DNA of 64,000 nt from Paenibacillus albicereus (GTDB lineage Bacteria > Bacillota > Bacilli > Paenibacillales > Paenibacillaceae), in the NCBI RefSeq assembly GCF_012676905.1, contig NZ_CP051428.1, positions 349,501-413,500 of the forward strand, in the 5' to 3' direction. Within the stretch, counting starts at the first letter, position 1. The number at the start of each line of letters is the position of its first letter. The notes beneath the pieces are model-generated. The model was given only the letters and a program-made list of their open reading frames with translations, did no database searches and was not told where the DNA came from. Below, piece by piece: positions 22,938-31,771 of the stretch. The position numbers and the translations under genes are program-made.

Positions 22938-25298
22938 CTGTATAGGAAATGGAAACGATCCCTTTTTCTCCTCGCTGTGATTCTAACGGCCGTTTATCTG
23001 GTCCATACAAGCTTCTCGTCCGTCATAACGGGCATAGAAACGCAGGCCGGACCTGGGCGGGACGGGACGTATACGATTACAAATATTGAAAAAGGGTTTT
23101 GGGCGGACGGCAAGCTTGCCGTGGGGGATCGAGTGGCGAGAATCAATGACGAGTCCGCCGATAGACATCTGCCGCTGCGCTACTTCGGGTATGTCGAACT
23201 GGCCTCCAGCCTGGACGTCATCCGCGCAGGCCAAGACGGACAGGAGAACACGCTGCGGATCGAGCTGCCAGACCAGCTGGCTCAAAAGGATTGGTTGTTC
23301 TGGTTTGTTGTACCGACGCTGGCTCTGCTCGTCTTCTCCTGCTTCGGCTTCTTCGTCTACAGTCGCAAAAAGGAAGATCCTGCTGCCCTCCGCCTGATTT
23401 TATTCTTTCTCAGCATCGGGTTCGCGTACCTCAGCGCCATGGTTTCCGGTAGGGGAGACCTGGTCGGCAGAGTGGTGCTCACGGTTGCCTTCGCCGGAGT
23501 GCCGCTGACCTTCCTGCTCTTCCTGGACCGCTACTTGCAGCGCTACGGCAAGCGGTTCGCCTCCAAGGCAGCCTTGCTCCTGATGCAAGCCGGCTTCATC
23601 GCGCAGCTTGCCGTACAGGCGGTCGAATTGACGACGGGAGCGGTATCGTTCAAGTCGCTCTTCCTGATGGCCTACTTCGTGCTCGGCAACGCATACATCA
23701 TCTACAAGCTGGTCCGCTCGTACCTCGCTCATCGGCAGGATGACTTGAAATCGCTGTTCAAGCTGACGCTGCTCGGCCATCTGGTCGGGTTTCTGCCGTT
23801 TCTGCTGCTGTACGGTGTGCCGCTGCTGTTCGGCGTGCCGATCATTCCGGCGCAGGTAGCGGCGGCGTTCCTGCTCGGACTGCCGATCGTTTACCTATAC
23901 ATGTTCACGACGCAGCGGCTGTTCGACATCGACTTCTTCCTGAGCCGGTTTTCCTACTACACGATCATCGCCTTTTTCCCGACGCTGCTCATCACGGGAC
24001 TTGCGGTCGTGCTGACGAGCCATCGCCAGCTCGCCTGGGTCGGCTGGGCGCAGCTGTTCCTCGTCGTGTACCTGCTCATCACGGCGTTCCTGTTCATCAA
24101 GGAGTTCCTCGACCACCGGCTGCGCCCGAAATGGAACAAGGACCTGAACAACTTCCAGGGCAGCCTCGACCGCTTCTCCTCGCGCATCTCGCGCGTCATG
24201 AAGCAGGCCGATCTCGAGCGGGTGCTCGAGCAGGAGGTGCGCTCGATCCTGCCCGTGCGCGAGGTCGCCTTCTTCCGCTATGAGCCGGAAGCGGAGCCGG
24301 GGACGGCGCAGACGCTCCAGGCGGACGCGGCCCGCGAGCTCGCCGCGAGCGGACGGCGGCTCGGCGTCGGCGCCGCCGTCGTCCTGTCGACGGGCCTCGC
24401 CGTCGTCATCGGGCAAAAGCGTTCCGCTTTCCAGATTCTCTGGATCGGGGACAAGACGAACCGCACCAAGTTCAATCCCGACGAGCTCGGGTGGCTCAAG
24501 ACGCTGGCCAACTACAGCGCCATCGTATTTGAAAACCTGCATCTGATCGAGAACCTGATCGGAGATCTGGAGGCCGAGATGTCCAAGCGCCAAGGAACGC
24601 CTTCATGGGTGCTTCGCATGATTTTTCAGCTGGCCGAGAGCGAGCGCCGCAAGCTGGCTTCCGACCTGCACGACACGGCGCTGCAGGACCAGCTCATCTG
24701 GTACCGCAAGCTGGAGGCGGCGATGGTCGACTACGACATGCCGCCGGAGATGCGCAGCCAGCTGACCGACATCCGAGAGGGCTTGCTGGACGTCATCCAT
24801 CAGATCCGCGAGACGTGCAACGAGCTGCGGCCGCCGCTGCTGGAGGAGATGGGGCTCGTCGGCTCGCTGCGCAGCCTGTTCGAGCAGCAGCAGATCCGCG
24901 CCAACTACGCGATCGAGTTCAAGGCCGGCGAGCTGCCGAAGTCGCTTGGCGACCAGGAGACGCTGACGCTGTTCCGCATCGTGCAGGAGCTGCTCGTCAA
25001 CGCGAGCAAGCATGCCCGGGCGTCGCTCATCCGCATCGAGCTGCGCGAGGACGAAGGCGGCGTGCGGCTGCGCTACCGGGACGACGGCGTCGGGCTGGCG
25101 CTGGAGAAGCTGCAGGATTCGTACCAGCATATGGGCCTCTCCGGCATCAAGGAGAGAGTGCGAAGCCATGCCGGCCGCATCCGGTTCCTCTCGGAGCCGG
25201 GCGAGGGCCTGGAAGTCGATCTTTGGCTGCCGAACGAGTCGGCGGCGCATGAAGGAGAAGATGGGATAGATGAGCGCGATTCGAATCTTGCTGGTTGA
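22938..25298 (+). CDS. comP: ComP sensor histidine kinase (ComX receptor), probably from a CTG start
   Basis: 786 aa if translation starts at CTG 22938; GTG 22977 would give 773 aa. The extra residues (LYRKWKRSLFLLAV) supply the positive charges and first half of the first membrane helix, as in Bacillus ComP, and GGCAGGTGG sits 7 nt before the CTG. An extracytoplasmic PDZ-like loop follows (about residues 30-110), then about seven further membrane spans to residue 400, a linker, a HisKA_3 domain with SDLHDTALQDQ, and a C-terminal GHKL ATPase (DDGVGL). It senses ComX and phosphorylates ComA. It overlaps comA by 29 nt. Confidence 0.9.
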   Translation: MYRKWKRSLFLLAVILTAVYLVHTSFSSVITGIETQAGPGRDGTYTITNIEKGFWADGKLAVGDRVARINDESADRHLPLRYFGYVELASSLDVIRAGQDGQENTLRIELPDQLAQKDWLFWFVVPTLALLVFSCFGFFVYSRKKEDPAALRLILFFLSIGFAYLSAMVSGRGDLVGRVVLTVAFAGVPLTFLLFLDRYLQRYGKRFASKAALLLMQAGFIAQLAVQAVELTTGAVSFKSLFLMAYFVLGNAYIIYKLVRSYLAHRQDDLKSLFKLTLLGHLVGFLPFLLLYGVPLLFGVPIIPAQVAAAFLLGLPIVYLYMFTTQRLFDIDFFLSRFSYYTIIAFFPTLLITGLAVVLTSHRQLAWVGWAQLFLVVYLLITAFLFIKEFLDHRLRPKWNKDLNNFQGSLDRFSSRISRVMKQADLERVLEQEVRSILPVREVAFFRYEPEAEPGTAQTLQADAARELAASGRRLGVGAAVVLSTGLAVVIGQKRSAFQILWIGDKTNRTKFNPDELGWLKTLANYSAIVFENLHLIENLIGDLEAEMSKRQGTPSWVLRMIFQLAESERRKLASDLHDTALQDQLIWYRKLEAAMVDYDMPPEMRSQLTDIREGLLDVIHQIRETCNELRPPLLEEMGLVGSLRSLFEQQQIRANYAIEFKAGELPKSLGDQETLTLFRIVQELLVNASKHARASLIRIELREDEGGVRLRYRDDGVGLALEKLQDSYQHMGLSGIKERVRSHAGRIRFLSEPGEGLEVDLWLPNESAAHEGEDGIDERDSNLAG

Positions 25299-25935
25299 CG
25301 ATCACCCTTCCGTAGGCGAAGGAACCAAGACGATGATCGAACAAGACCCGGACATGCAAGTCACGGTTCTGCATTCCGCCATGGAAGCGCTGGAGATCGT
25401 CAAGACGGAGGCGTTCGACGTCATGCTGTTCGATCTCAACATGCCGGTCATCAGCGGCTTGGAGCTGACCAAGCGCCTGACGGCGTCCAATCCGGAGCAC
25501 CGGATCCTGATCTACACCGGCTATGAGATCAGCCCCAACTTCAACCTGCTCATCGAGTCCGGAGTCAGCGGCTTCGTGAGCAAGACCGCTTCGCGCGAGC
25601 AGCTGCTGACCTCGATCCGCTGCGTCCTGCGGGGCGAGGCGATCGTGCCGGTGCAGCTGCTTCGCCAGCTCCGCCGCCGCGACATCCGGCTGCCGCAGGA
25701 GCATGGAGAGCGCGCGCTGGAGGAAGTCAGCATCAACGAGCGCGAGACCGAGATCCTCCAGGAGGTCGCCAGCGGCAGCAGCAACCGCGATATCGCGAGC
25801 AAGCTGCTCATGAGCCAGCGCACGGTCGAATACAATTTGACGCGCATCTTCGAGAAGCTCGGCGTACGCTCCCGTTCCGAGGCGATCGTCGAGGCCAAGC
25901 GGCTCGGCATCTTGTCGGCGAGCGAGTTCCGGTAA
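25270..25935 (+). CDS. comA: ComA response regulator (NarL/LuxR type)
   Basis: 221 aa. Receiver domain with DDHPSV at the start, phospho-acceptor D55 in MLFDLNMP and the conserved Thr in IYTGY; C-terminal LuxR helix-turn-helix with INERETEILQEVASG and MSQRTVEYNLTRIFEKLGV. ATG 25270 overlaps comP. Phosphorylated ComA activates competence- and antibiotic-type genes in Bacillus; targets here may include the RiPP cluster next door, which is an inference from position. Confidence 0.9.
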   Translation: MSAIRILLVDDHPSVGEGTKTMIEQDPDMQVTVLHSAMEALEIVKTEAFDVMLFDLNMPVISGLELTKRLTASNPEHRILIYTGYEISPNFNLLIESGVSGFVSKTASREQLLTSIRCVLRGEAIVPVQLLRQLRRRDIRLPQEHGERALEEVSINERETEILQEVASGSSNRDIASKLLMSQRTVEYNLTRIFEKLGVRSRSEAIVEAKRLGILSASEFR

Positions 25936-25963
25936 AAAAGCGGAAGTTTTTCCAGCGGATTCT

Positions 25964-25993
25964 TTGCTTTTGGGTTAAGAAATGTGCTACAAT
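25964..25993 (+). promoter_or_regulatory. promoter of first cold-shock gene
   Basis: TTGCTT (25964-25969), an 18-nt spacer and TACAAT (25988-25993). It leaves a 5' leader of about 110 nt with structured segments, typical of cold-inducible csp mRNAs. Confidence 0.65.
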
Positions 25994-26109
25994 AGGGGAA
26001 TCGTATAGGAGACACCAGTCGCCTAGGAGAAAGGGCCCGCGATGCTGCTCTTTTTCGAACGGCGGCTTTTTCTTTTGTTTACGTAAACCCTATCTAGGAG
26101 GAATGTTCC

Positions 26110-26313
26110 ATGCAACAAGGTACTGTAAAATGGTTCAACGCTGAAAAAGGTTACGGCTTCATCGAGGTAGAAGGCGGCGAAGACGTATTCGTACACTTCA
26201 GCGCCATCCAATCCGAAGGCTTCCGCACGCTGGACGAAGGCCAACGCGTTGAGTTCAACGTCGTTCCTGGCAACCGCGGCCCGCAAGCCGAAAACGTCGT
26301 TAAAATCTACTAG
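26110..26313 (+). CDS. cold-shock protein, CspA/CspB family
   Basis: 67 aa, ATG after TAGGAGGAATGTTCC. A single cold-shock domain with RNP1 GYGFIEV and RNP2 VFVHFSAI, closing in GPQAENVV. It binds single-stranded RNA/DNA as an RNA chaperone at low temperature. A paralog at 57066 differs at about a dozen residues. Followed by its own terminator and ydjO, another cold-induced gene. Confidence 0.97.
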   Translation: MQQGTVKWFNAEKGYGFIEVEGGEDVFVHFSAIQSEGFRTLDEGQRVEFNVVPGNRGPQAENVVKIY

Positions 26314-26320
26314 TCGCCAC

Positions 26321-26346
26321 GCCCTGCACCAGCAGGGCTTTTTTTT
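26321..26346 (+). terminator. Rho-independent terminator
   Basis: Perfect 7-bp stem GCCCTGC/GCAGGGC with loop ACCA, then eight T, just after the csp stop. Confidence 0.9.
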
Positions 26347-26400
26347 CTCGATATGCCGGCGCCGCAAGGCGGGCCACTTTGAACAGGAGGCGAAGCTCGA

Positions 26401-26631
26401 ATGTATTATTCCCGCAAGAAACCTCAAGCGGAGCTGCCGACCGAGATCACCGAGATCTGGTCCTGCGTAAGCGAGGACTGCAATGGATGGATGCGCAAAA
26501 ATTTCGCTCTGGACGAAGTGCCGACATGCTTTTTGTGCCAGTCTCCGATGGAGCACGCGACCCGCGAGCTGCCGGTGCTGCATGACAACAGCGCTTCCGC
26601 GCTGAAAAAGCAGGCTTCCGGCGAGGAATAG
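26401..26631 (+). CDS. ydjO: YdjO-like cold-inducible zinc-ribbon protein
   Basis: 76 aa. Two cysteine pairs, SCVSEDC and TCFLC, form a small zinc ribbon, with WMRKNFALDE between them and MEHATRELPVL after, the YdjO family pattern. ATG 26401 after AACAGGAGGCGAAGCTCGA. Function unknown; in Bacillus it is induced by cold, which fits its place after csp. Confidence 0.85.
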   Translation: MYYSRKKPQAELPTEITEIWSCVSEDCNGWMRKNFALDEVPTCFLCQSPMEHATRELPVLHDNSASALKKQASGEE

Positions 26632-26642
26632 GAACGAACGAA

Positions 26643-26669
26643 GACAGCCCGAGAGGGCTGTCTTTTTTA
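26643..26669 (+). terminator. Rho-independent terminator
   Basis: GACAGCCC/GGGCTGTC stem with four-base loop and six T, ending the csp-ydjO unit. Confidence 0.9.
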
Positions 26670-26676
26670 TTGCCCC

Positions 26677-26695
26677 TTAGTGAAAATTTTCACAA
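26677..26695. promoter_or_regulatory. Fnr- or Rex-like palindromic operator
   Basis: The perfect palindrome GTGAAAATTTTCAC (26680-26693) is flanked by TTA and AA. It fits the Rex pattern TTGTGAA-N4-TTCACAA and nearly fits the Fnr/Crp pattern TGTGA-N6-TCACA. A likely -10 box TACAAT follows at 26744-26749. The target gene is a formate/nitrite channel, an anaerobic function, which supports redox control. Confidence 0.6.
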
Positions 26696-26786
26696 AAAAA
26701 CCGAAACGTGAGGACGGTCACTTTTTCTTCCGGCTCCCGCCTCTACAATAGGGGCAAAGGCTCGCGCACCGAAGGAGGAACCTCTC

Positions 26787-27626
26787 ATGTACGAACAATC
26801 GCTGGAGAAGCTGGCGCGGCTGGCGTCGGAAAAAAGCGCGATGCAGCGCGCGCAGCCGCTGCGCTATCTCGTGCATTGCATGCTGGCCGGAGCTTATGTC
26901 GGCCTCGGCATCGTGCTTATCTTCCGGATCGGCGCGCCACTGCTGGCGGCGCATTCGCCGGTCACCTCCCTCGTCATGGGAGCGTTTTTCGGCATCGCGC
27001 TCACGCTTGTCGTATTCGCCGGAGCGGAGCTGTTCACCGGCAACAACATGTATTTCACGATCGGCCGCCTCTCGGGCACCGTCACCGGGGGAGATGCGCT
27101 TCGGAACGGGGCGTTCGTGTTCGCCGGCAATCTGCTCGGCGCGCTCGCGCTATGCGGGCTCGTCATCGGGGCGGGCATCTTCCATGGCACCCAGCCGGAC
27201 GATCTGCTGTTCGCGATCGCGGCCAAAAAGATGCATCTGAGCTACGCCGAGCTATTCTTCCGCGGCATCCTCTGCAACATGCTCGTCTGCCTGGCCCTTT
27301 GGTCCGGCGCTCGCGCCAAGTCGGAGACGACGAAGCTCATCCTCATCTGGTGGATGCTGCTCGCGTTCATCGCCAGCGGCTACGAGCACAGCGTCGCCAA
27401 CATGACGCTGCTCAGCCTGTCGCTGCTGCTGCCGCATCCCGACACGATCACGTTCGTCGGCATGCTGCGCAACCTCGTCCCCGTCACGCTCGGCAACATC
27501 GTCGGCGGAGGCCTGTTCATCGGGGCGGCCTACTGGTCCATCAGCCCGATCCGGCTCGGCCGGGACGAGGCGCAGAGCGCAGCCGCCTCGTCGTCTGCGC
27601 CTGCGCACCAAGAATTCCGGCGCTGA
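26787..27626 (+). CDS. formate/nitrite transporter (FNT) family channel, NirC-like
   Basis: 279 aa with six membrane spans of the FNT fold. The family loop GAELFTGNNMYFTIG (between spans 2 and 3) and the second half EHSVANMTLL and NIVGGGLFIGAAYW are conserved. It moves formate or nitrite (monovalent anions with protons) across the membrane. ATG 26787 after GAAGGAGG. The gene stands alone, with a redox-type operator upstream and a terminator downstream. Formate and nitrite cannot be told apart by eye. Confidence 0.9.
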   Translation: MYEQSLEKLARLASEKSAMQRAQPLRYLVHCMLAGAYVGLGIVLIFRIGAPLLAAHSPVTSLVMGAFFGIALTLVVFAGAELFTGNNMYFTIGRLSGTVTGGDALRNGAFVFAGNLLGALALCGLVIGAGIFHGTQPDDLLFAIAAKKMHLSYAELFFRGILCNMLVCLALWSGARAKSETTKLILIWWMLLAFIASGYEHSVANMTLLSLSLLLPHPDTITFVGMLRNLVPVTLGNIVGGGLFIGAAYWSISPIRLGRDEAQSAAASSSAPAHQEFRR

Positions 27627-27651
27627 GGGCCCGGCGCTCGTCAGCATGTTC

Positions 27652-27694
27652 AAGCGACCCGTTCCGCCATCGAGGCGGAGCGGGCGCTTTTTTC
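27652..27694 (+). terminator. Rho-independent terminator
   Basis: AAGCG.CCCG.TTCCGCC pairs with GGCGGAG.CGGG.CGCTT, followed by a T run. Confidence 0.85.
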
Positions 27695-27722
27695 TTTTCG
27701 CCTGTTTGCAGCAAACGGCCCG

Positions 27723-27752
27723 TTGACAGCACGGTAGGGGCGGGCTTATAGT
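27723..27752 (+). promoter_or_regulatory. sigma-A promoter of the LysR regulator gene
   Basis: Consensus TTGACA (27723-27728), an 18-nt spacer and TATAGT (27747-27752), 57 nt upstream of the start codon. Confidence 0.8.
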
Positions 27753-27809
27753 CGTACAAATTAATCCAACTATGTTGATGCGAAAAATTAAAATTGGAGG
27801 AGGCTATCC

Positions 27810-28691
27810 ATGAACATCGACAATATCGAGGCATTCGTCTACGTCAACCATTACGGCAGCTTCAACAAGGCGGCCGAGGCGCTATACCTGTCCCAGCCGT
27901 CCGTCACCTCTCGCATCCAGACGCTGGAGCGGGAGCTGGACGCCAAGCTGTTCGAGCGGCAAGCCAAGGGGGTGCAGCTGACCGAGACGGGCAAGACGTT
28001 CCTGCCCTACGCGCAGCAGATCCTCCAGACGTACCGCAAGGGCAAGCTCCATCTGCAGAAGAAGCCGTCCGTCCCCCAGGAGCTGCGCATCGGCAGCACC
28101 GTCTCCGTTTCCACGTACATCATTCCGGAGCTGCTCCCCTTCCTCAAGAGCCGCTTCCCCGAGCTGACGTTCAAGCTGACGACGGCCACGACCGACGAGC
28201 TGGGCATGCGGCTGCTCGACCAGGAGATCGACCTCGCGTTCGTGCGCAAGCTCGCCCACCCCTCTCTCCGCTCCTATCCGCTCTACGACGATCCCATCCG
28301 GCTGTATGTCTACGAAGGCCATCCGTTCGCCGCTCGCGGCCGGATCGCGCTGTCCGAGCTCACGGGGGAGAAGCTGGTGTTCTTCGAATGCGGGTCGCTC
28401 GACTGGCTGCGGCTGCATCGCGTGTTCGAAAGCCTGGAGCATCCGCCGGACATCGTCTGCCAGGCCGATCAGTCCGAGACGGCCAAGAAGCTCGTGCTCG
28501 GCCGCGCCGGCATCGCCTTCCTGCCGGGCGTCTGCATCCGGGAGGAAGCGGCGCAAGGACGGCTCGTGCCCGTCGAGATCGCGGAGACGGCCGGCATCTC
28601 CTTGCAGACGAGCCTCAGCGTGCGCAGCGGCGAGCACGCGGAGCTGGCGGAAGCGATCCGGAGCTTCCATGCCTTTTCTATGATCGAATAG
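27810..28691 (+). CDS. LysR-family regulator (YtlI/CysL-like)
   Basis: 293 aa. N-terminal helix-turn-helix NIEAFVYVNHYGSFNKAAEALYLSQ (read from residue 4) with the typical QPSVTSRIQTLERELDAKLFER helix, here given in parts, then a periplasmic-binding-like effector domain from about residue 88. ATG 27810 after TTGGAGGAGG. It is the first gene of a sulfur-compound salvage locus in which Bacillus uses the LysR protein YtlI as activator. The effector is likely O-acetylserine or a pathway intermediate (inferred). Confidence 0.85.
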   Translation: MNIDNIEAFVYVNHYGSFNKAAEALYLSQPSVTSRIQTLERELDAKLFERQAKGVQLTETGKTFLPYAQQILQTYRKGKLHLQKKPSVPQELRIGSTVSVSTYIIPELLPFLKSRFPELTFKLTTATTDELGMRLLDQEIDLAFVRKLAHPSLRSYPLYDDPIRLYVYEGHPFAARGRIALSELTGEKLVFFECGSLDWLRLHRVFESLEHPPDIVCQADQSETAKKLVLGRAGIAFLPGVCIREEAAQGRLVPVEIAETAGISLQTSLSVRSGEHAELAEAIRSFHAFSMIE

Positions 28692-28732
28692 AAGAAGTCT
28701 ATTGGCCGGGCGGCGGCATGCGGTGCTACAGT
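28687..28732 (+). promoter_or_regulatory. LysR-type operator and promoter of the sulfur salvage operon
   Basis: Perfect inverted repeat AATAGA-N5-TCTATT (28687-28703) overlaps the regulator stop codon. TTGGCC (28702-28707) and TACAGT (28727-28732) with a 19-nt spacer could be the promoter. An activator site overlapping the -35 region is typical of LysR control. Confidence 0.45.
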
Positions 28733-28802
28733 AGAGGCAGGACTTAATCCTTACTAATTGCATAGGAATGATAAACAAATCAAAGGCCGAGGAGGAATCA
28801 GG

Positions 28803-29306
28803 ATGGGGGAGCTGTACCGGATCGCTGCCGAGCAGGATGCGCCGCGCCTGCAGCAGATCATCTACGGAGCCTACGAGCAGATCCGCGAGCTCCGGCTGAG
28901 CTGGCCTGCCGCCCATGCGGACGAGGAGCTGATCCGCACCAATATCCGCGAGCATGAATGCTACGTGCTGGAGCTGGACGGGGAGCTGGCCGCGACGATT
29001 ACGCTGTCGAAGGGCGAGGAGGCGAAGGCGATCACCGAGCTGCCCTTCCTGAAATGGTTCGCGGTCGCGCCGGAGCTGCAGAGCCGCGGCGTCGGCTCCA
29101 AGCTGCTGTCTTGGGTCGAGCAGGAGGTGCTGGCGCGCCGCATCGGCGCCGAGGCGGTCACGCTGGCGACCGCGGAGCGGCATCCATGGCTGCTCGCCAT
29201 GTACGAGCGCAAGGGCTACGAGCGGTACCGGGCGATCGACTTCGGCAACGGCGACGGCACGATGCATCTGCTGCGCAAGCGGCTGCAGCCGCAGCTGCAA
29301 GAGTAG
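28803..29306 (+). CDS. GNAT N-acetyltransferase (SnaA-like)
   Basis: 167 aa, ATG 28803 after GAGGAGGAATCAG. GNAT fold with the acetyl-CoA loop LQSRGVGSKLL and the later AMYERKGYERY. In the B. subtilis ytm and yxe operons such enzymes (SnaA, SnaB) N-acetylate S-(2-succino)cysteine or other S-modified cysteines, the first salvage step. Location directly before a cystine-type ABC transporter and two monooxygenases supports that role; substrate inferred. Confidence 0.75.
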   Translation: MGELYRIAAEQDAPRLQQIIYGAYEQIRELRLSWPAAHADEELIRTNIREHECYVLELDGELAATITLSKGEEAKAITELPFLKWFAVAPELQSRGVGSKLLSWVEQEVLARRIGAEAVTLATAERHPWLLAMYERKGYERYRAIDFGNGDGTMHLLRKRLQPQLQE

Positions 29307-29335
29307 GGAACGATCAGGATAAGGGGGAGAACGCA

Positions 29336-30229
29336 TTGAACAGACGCCTTTCACCGACATGGATTCATCCGGCACGGCCGCTGCTGCTGTCCGCCGCGCT
29401 GCTCGCGGGGCTGGCGCTGGCCGGATGCGGAGCCGGAGCCGATGCCGGCAACGCGGATAACGGAGCGGGAGCGGCCCGTCCGGCTTCCGGAGCGGAGGCT
29501 TCGGCGCAGCCGGCCAAAAAGATCATCGTCGGCACGGGCACGCAGTTCCCTCAGGTATGCTTCATCGACGCGGACGGCAAGCTCACCGGATTCGACGTGG
29601 AGCTGGTGCGGGAGCTCGACAAGCGGCTGCCCGCCTACGAGTTCGAGTTCCAGACGCTGGAGTTCAAGAGCCTGCTGCTCAGCCTCGAGACGGGCAAGAT
29701 CGACTTCGCCGCGCATGAGTTCGAGAAGAATCCGGAGCGGTCGGAGAAGTATCTGTTCAACAAGGAGCCGTACGCCCACTGGCGCAACAAGATCGTCGTC
29801 GCCAAGGACAACGACGCCAAGATCGAGTCGCTGGCCGACATGCACGGCAAGAAGTTCCTCACCTCGCCGACGAGCGCCCAGGCGCAGATTCTGGAGAACT
29901 ACAACAAGGAGAACGGCGATCCGCTAAAGATCGTCTACTCCAGCGGAGTGGCCAACGATACGGTGAACCAGATCACGAGCGGCCGCGTGGACGCGGCGCT
30001 CGCCGCCGACTTCTCGCTGTCGCTGATCGATCCCCAGGGCAAGCTCAAGCGGGTCGGCAAGGCGCTGTCGGAGGCGGACATCCTGTTCGTCTTCCGCAAG
30101 AACGAGCCCGAGTCGCAGCAGCTTGCCGACGACATCGACGTCGCGCTCAAGGAAGTGAAGGCCGACGGCACGCTGGCGAAGCTGAGCGAGCAGTGGCTCG
30201 GCTCGGACTTTACTTCCGAGGAGGAGTAG
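29336..30229 (+). CDS. amino-acid ABC transporter substrate-binding lipoprotein (TcyJ/K-like)
   Basis: 297 aa, TTG start 29336 after AAGGGGGAGAACGCA. Lipoprotein signal: RR, hydrophobic segment, then LALAGC, so the mature protein is anchored by a diacylated Cys. Family 3 solute-binding fold with FPQVCFIDADGKLTGFDVEL early and KADGTLAKLSEQW at the end. Next to two permeases and an ATPase; likely ligand cystine or S-substituted cysteine. Confidence 0.88.
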   Translation: MNRRLSPTWIHPARPLLLSAALLAGLALAGCGAGADAGNADNGAGAARPASGAEASAQPAKKIIVGTGTQFPQVCFIDADGKLTGFDVELVRELDKRLPAYEFEFQTLEFKSLLLSLETGKIDFAAHEFEKNPERSEKYLFNKEPYAHWRNKIVVAKDNDAKIESLADMHGKKFLTSPTSAQAQILENYNKENGDPLKIVYSSGVANDTVNQITSGRVDAALAADFSLSLIDPQGKLKRVGKALSEADILFVFRKNEPESQQLADDIDVALKEVKADGTLAKLSEQWLGSDFTSEEE

Positions 30230-30278
30230 CAGCCCGGAGCCGGCCCGAGCCGGCTTCCGCAACGAGGAGGACCTGCCG

Positions 30279-31064
30279 ATGGGCGGATTGCCGTTCGACT
30301 TTGCCTATGTGATCGACTTCATCCCGAAGCTGCTCGGCACGCTCGGGCTGACGCTGCAGATCGTCGCCGGCTCCTTGCTGCTCGGCCTGCTGGCCGGCCT
30401 GCTGGCGGCGCTGCCGCGGCTGTACCGGGTGCCCGTGCTGGCGCAGCTCTCGCAGCTGTATGCTTCGTTTTTCAGGGGGACGCCGATCCTCATCCAGCTG
30501 TTTCTGTTCTACTACGGGCTGCCGGAGCTGCTGAAGCTCGTCCAGGTGGACGTGAGCAAGACGCCGGTGCTCGCCTTCGTCATCCTGACCTACGGGCTGC
30601 ATACCGGGGCTTACGTCTCGGAGACGATCCGCGCGTCGATCCAGGCGGTCGACCGCGGACAGGTGGAGGCCGCCTATGCCGTCGGCATGACCGGCCTGCA
30701 GGCGTTCCGCCGCATCGTCGCCCCGCAGGCGCTGGCGATCGCGGTGCCGGTGCTGTCCAACCTGACGCTGGCGCTGCTCAAGGACACCTCTCTCGCGTTC
30801 ACGCTCGGCGTCATGGAGATGACCGGCAAGTCGCAGACGCTGGCGACGCTCACGCAGCATTTTGCGGAAGCCTATCTGGCGCTGGCGCTCGTGTACTTTG
30901 TCGTCGCGTTCGTGCTGGAGAAGCTGCTGAAGCTCGGGGAGCGCCGGCTGCTGCGGCATGAGCGGAGCGGCGAGGAGCCGGCGCGGCCGCGCCGGTTCGC
31001 GGCGCTGAGGCCGTCCGTGCGGACGGCTCCGGGCCAGGAGCTGAAAGGAGGGAGCGCGCCATGA
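30279..31064 (+). CDS. amino-acid ABC transporter permease (TcyL-like)
   Basis: 261 aa. HisM-type membrane protein with about five spans, the motif [19 protein letters not shown] and the EAA loop [19 protein letters not shown] that contacts the ATPase. The last 35 residues are basic and low in complexity. Overlaps the next permease gene by four bases. Confidence 0.9.
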   Translation: MGGLPFDFAYVIDFIPKLLGTLGLTLQIVAGSLLLGLLAGLLAALPRLYRVPVLAQLSQLYASFFRGTPILIQLFLFYYGLPELLKLVQVDVSKTPVLAFVILTYGLHTGAYVSETIRASIQAVDRGQVEAAYAVGMTGLQAFRRIVAPQALAIAVPVLSNLTLALLKDTSLAFTLGVMEMTGKSQTLATLTQHFAEAYLALALVYFVVAFVLEKLLKLGERRLLRHERSGEEPARPRRFAALRPSVRTAPGQELKGGSAP

Positions 31065-31771
31065 ATCTGGACCTGGCGTTCATCGCGGAGGCGCTGCTGA
31101 AGCTGCTGCCCGCCGTGCCGACGACGCTGCTGCTGACGGCTGTCTCGGTCGGCTGCGGCCTGGCGGCGGGCAGCGTGCTGGCGCTGCTGCGCTTGTTCTC
31201 GGTGCCGGTGCTGGGCCGGCTCGCCGCCGGCTGGGTGACGGTCATCCGGGGCACGCCGATGCTGACGCATCTGCTGCTGCTCTATGCCGGGCTGCCGCTG
31301 CTGCTCGACAGCCTGGCCGGCCAGCTCGGCTCGTCGTGGACGTCGGCGCGCATCCCGATGATCGCGTTCGCGATGCTGTCGTTCTCGGTCACGGCGTCCG
31401 CGTACGGCTCGGAGGTGATCCGCTCCGGCCTGCTCGCCGTCAGCCGCGGGCAGATGGAGGCGGCGCTGTCGGTCGGCATGACCGTGCCGCAGGCGCTGCG
31501 GCGCATCGTCTTTCCGCAGGCGCTGGCGGCGAGCGTGCCGAACCTGACGAACTTCGTCATCGGCATGCTGCATGCCTCGACGCTCGCCTTTGTCGTGTCG
31601 GTCGTCGACATCAACGCGCAGGCCGAGATCGTCGCCTCGACGAACTGGAAGTACTTCGAGGCGTTCCTGGCCGCGGCGGTGCTGTTCTGGGCGATGACGC
31701 TCGTGCTGGAGCGGATCGGGGCGGCCTTGGAGAAGCGCGTCAATCGCTACCATCGAGGGGGAGTCGCATGA
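31061..31771 (+). CDS. amino-acid ABC transporter permease (TcyM-like)
   Basis: 236 aa, same family as its neighbour: [19 protein letters not shown] and EAA loop [19 protein letters not shown]. The two permeases form a heterodimer. ATGA overlaps on both sides show a tightly coupled operon. Confidence 0.9.
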   Translation: MNLDLAFIAEALLKLLPAVPTTLLLTAVSVGCGLAAGSVLALLRLFSVPVLGRLAAGWVTVIRGTPMLTHLLLLYAGLPLLLDSLAGQLGSSWTSARIPMIAFAMLSFSVTASAYGSEVIRSGLLAVSRGQMEAALSVGMTVPQALRRIVFPQALAASVPNLTNFVIGMLHASTLAFVVSVVDINAQAEIVASTNWKYFEAFLAAAVLFWAMTLVLERIGAALEKRVNRYHRGGVA

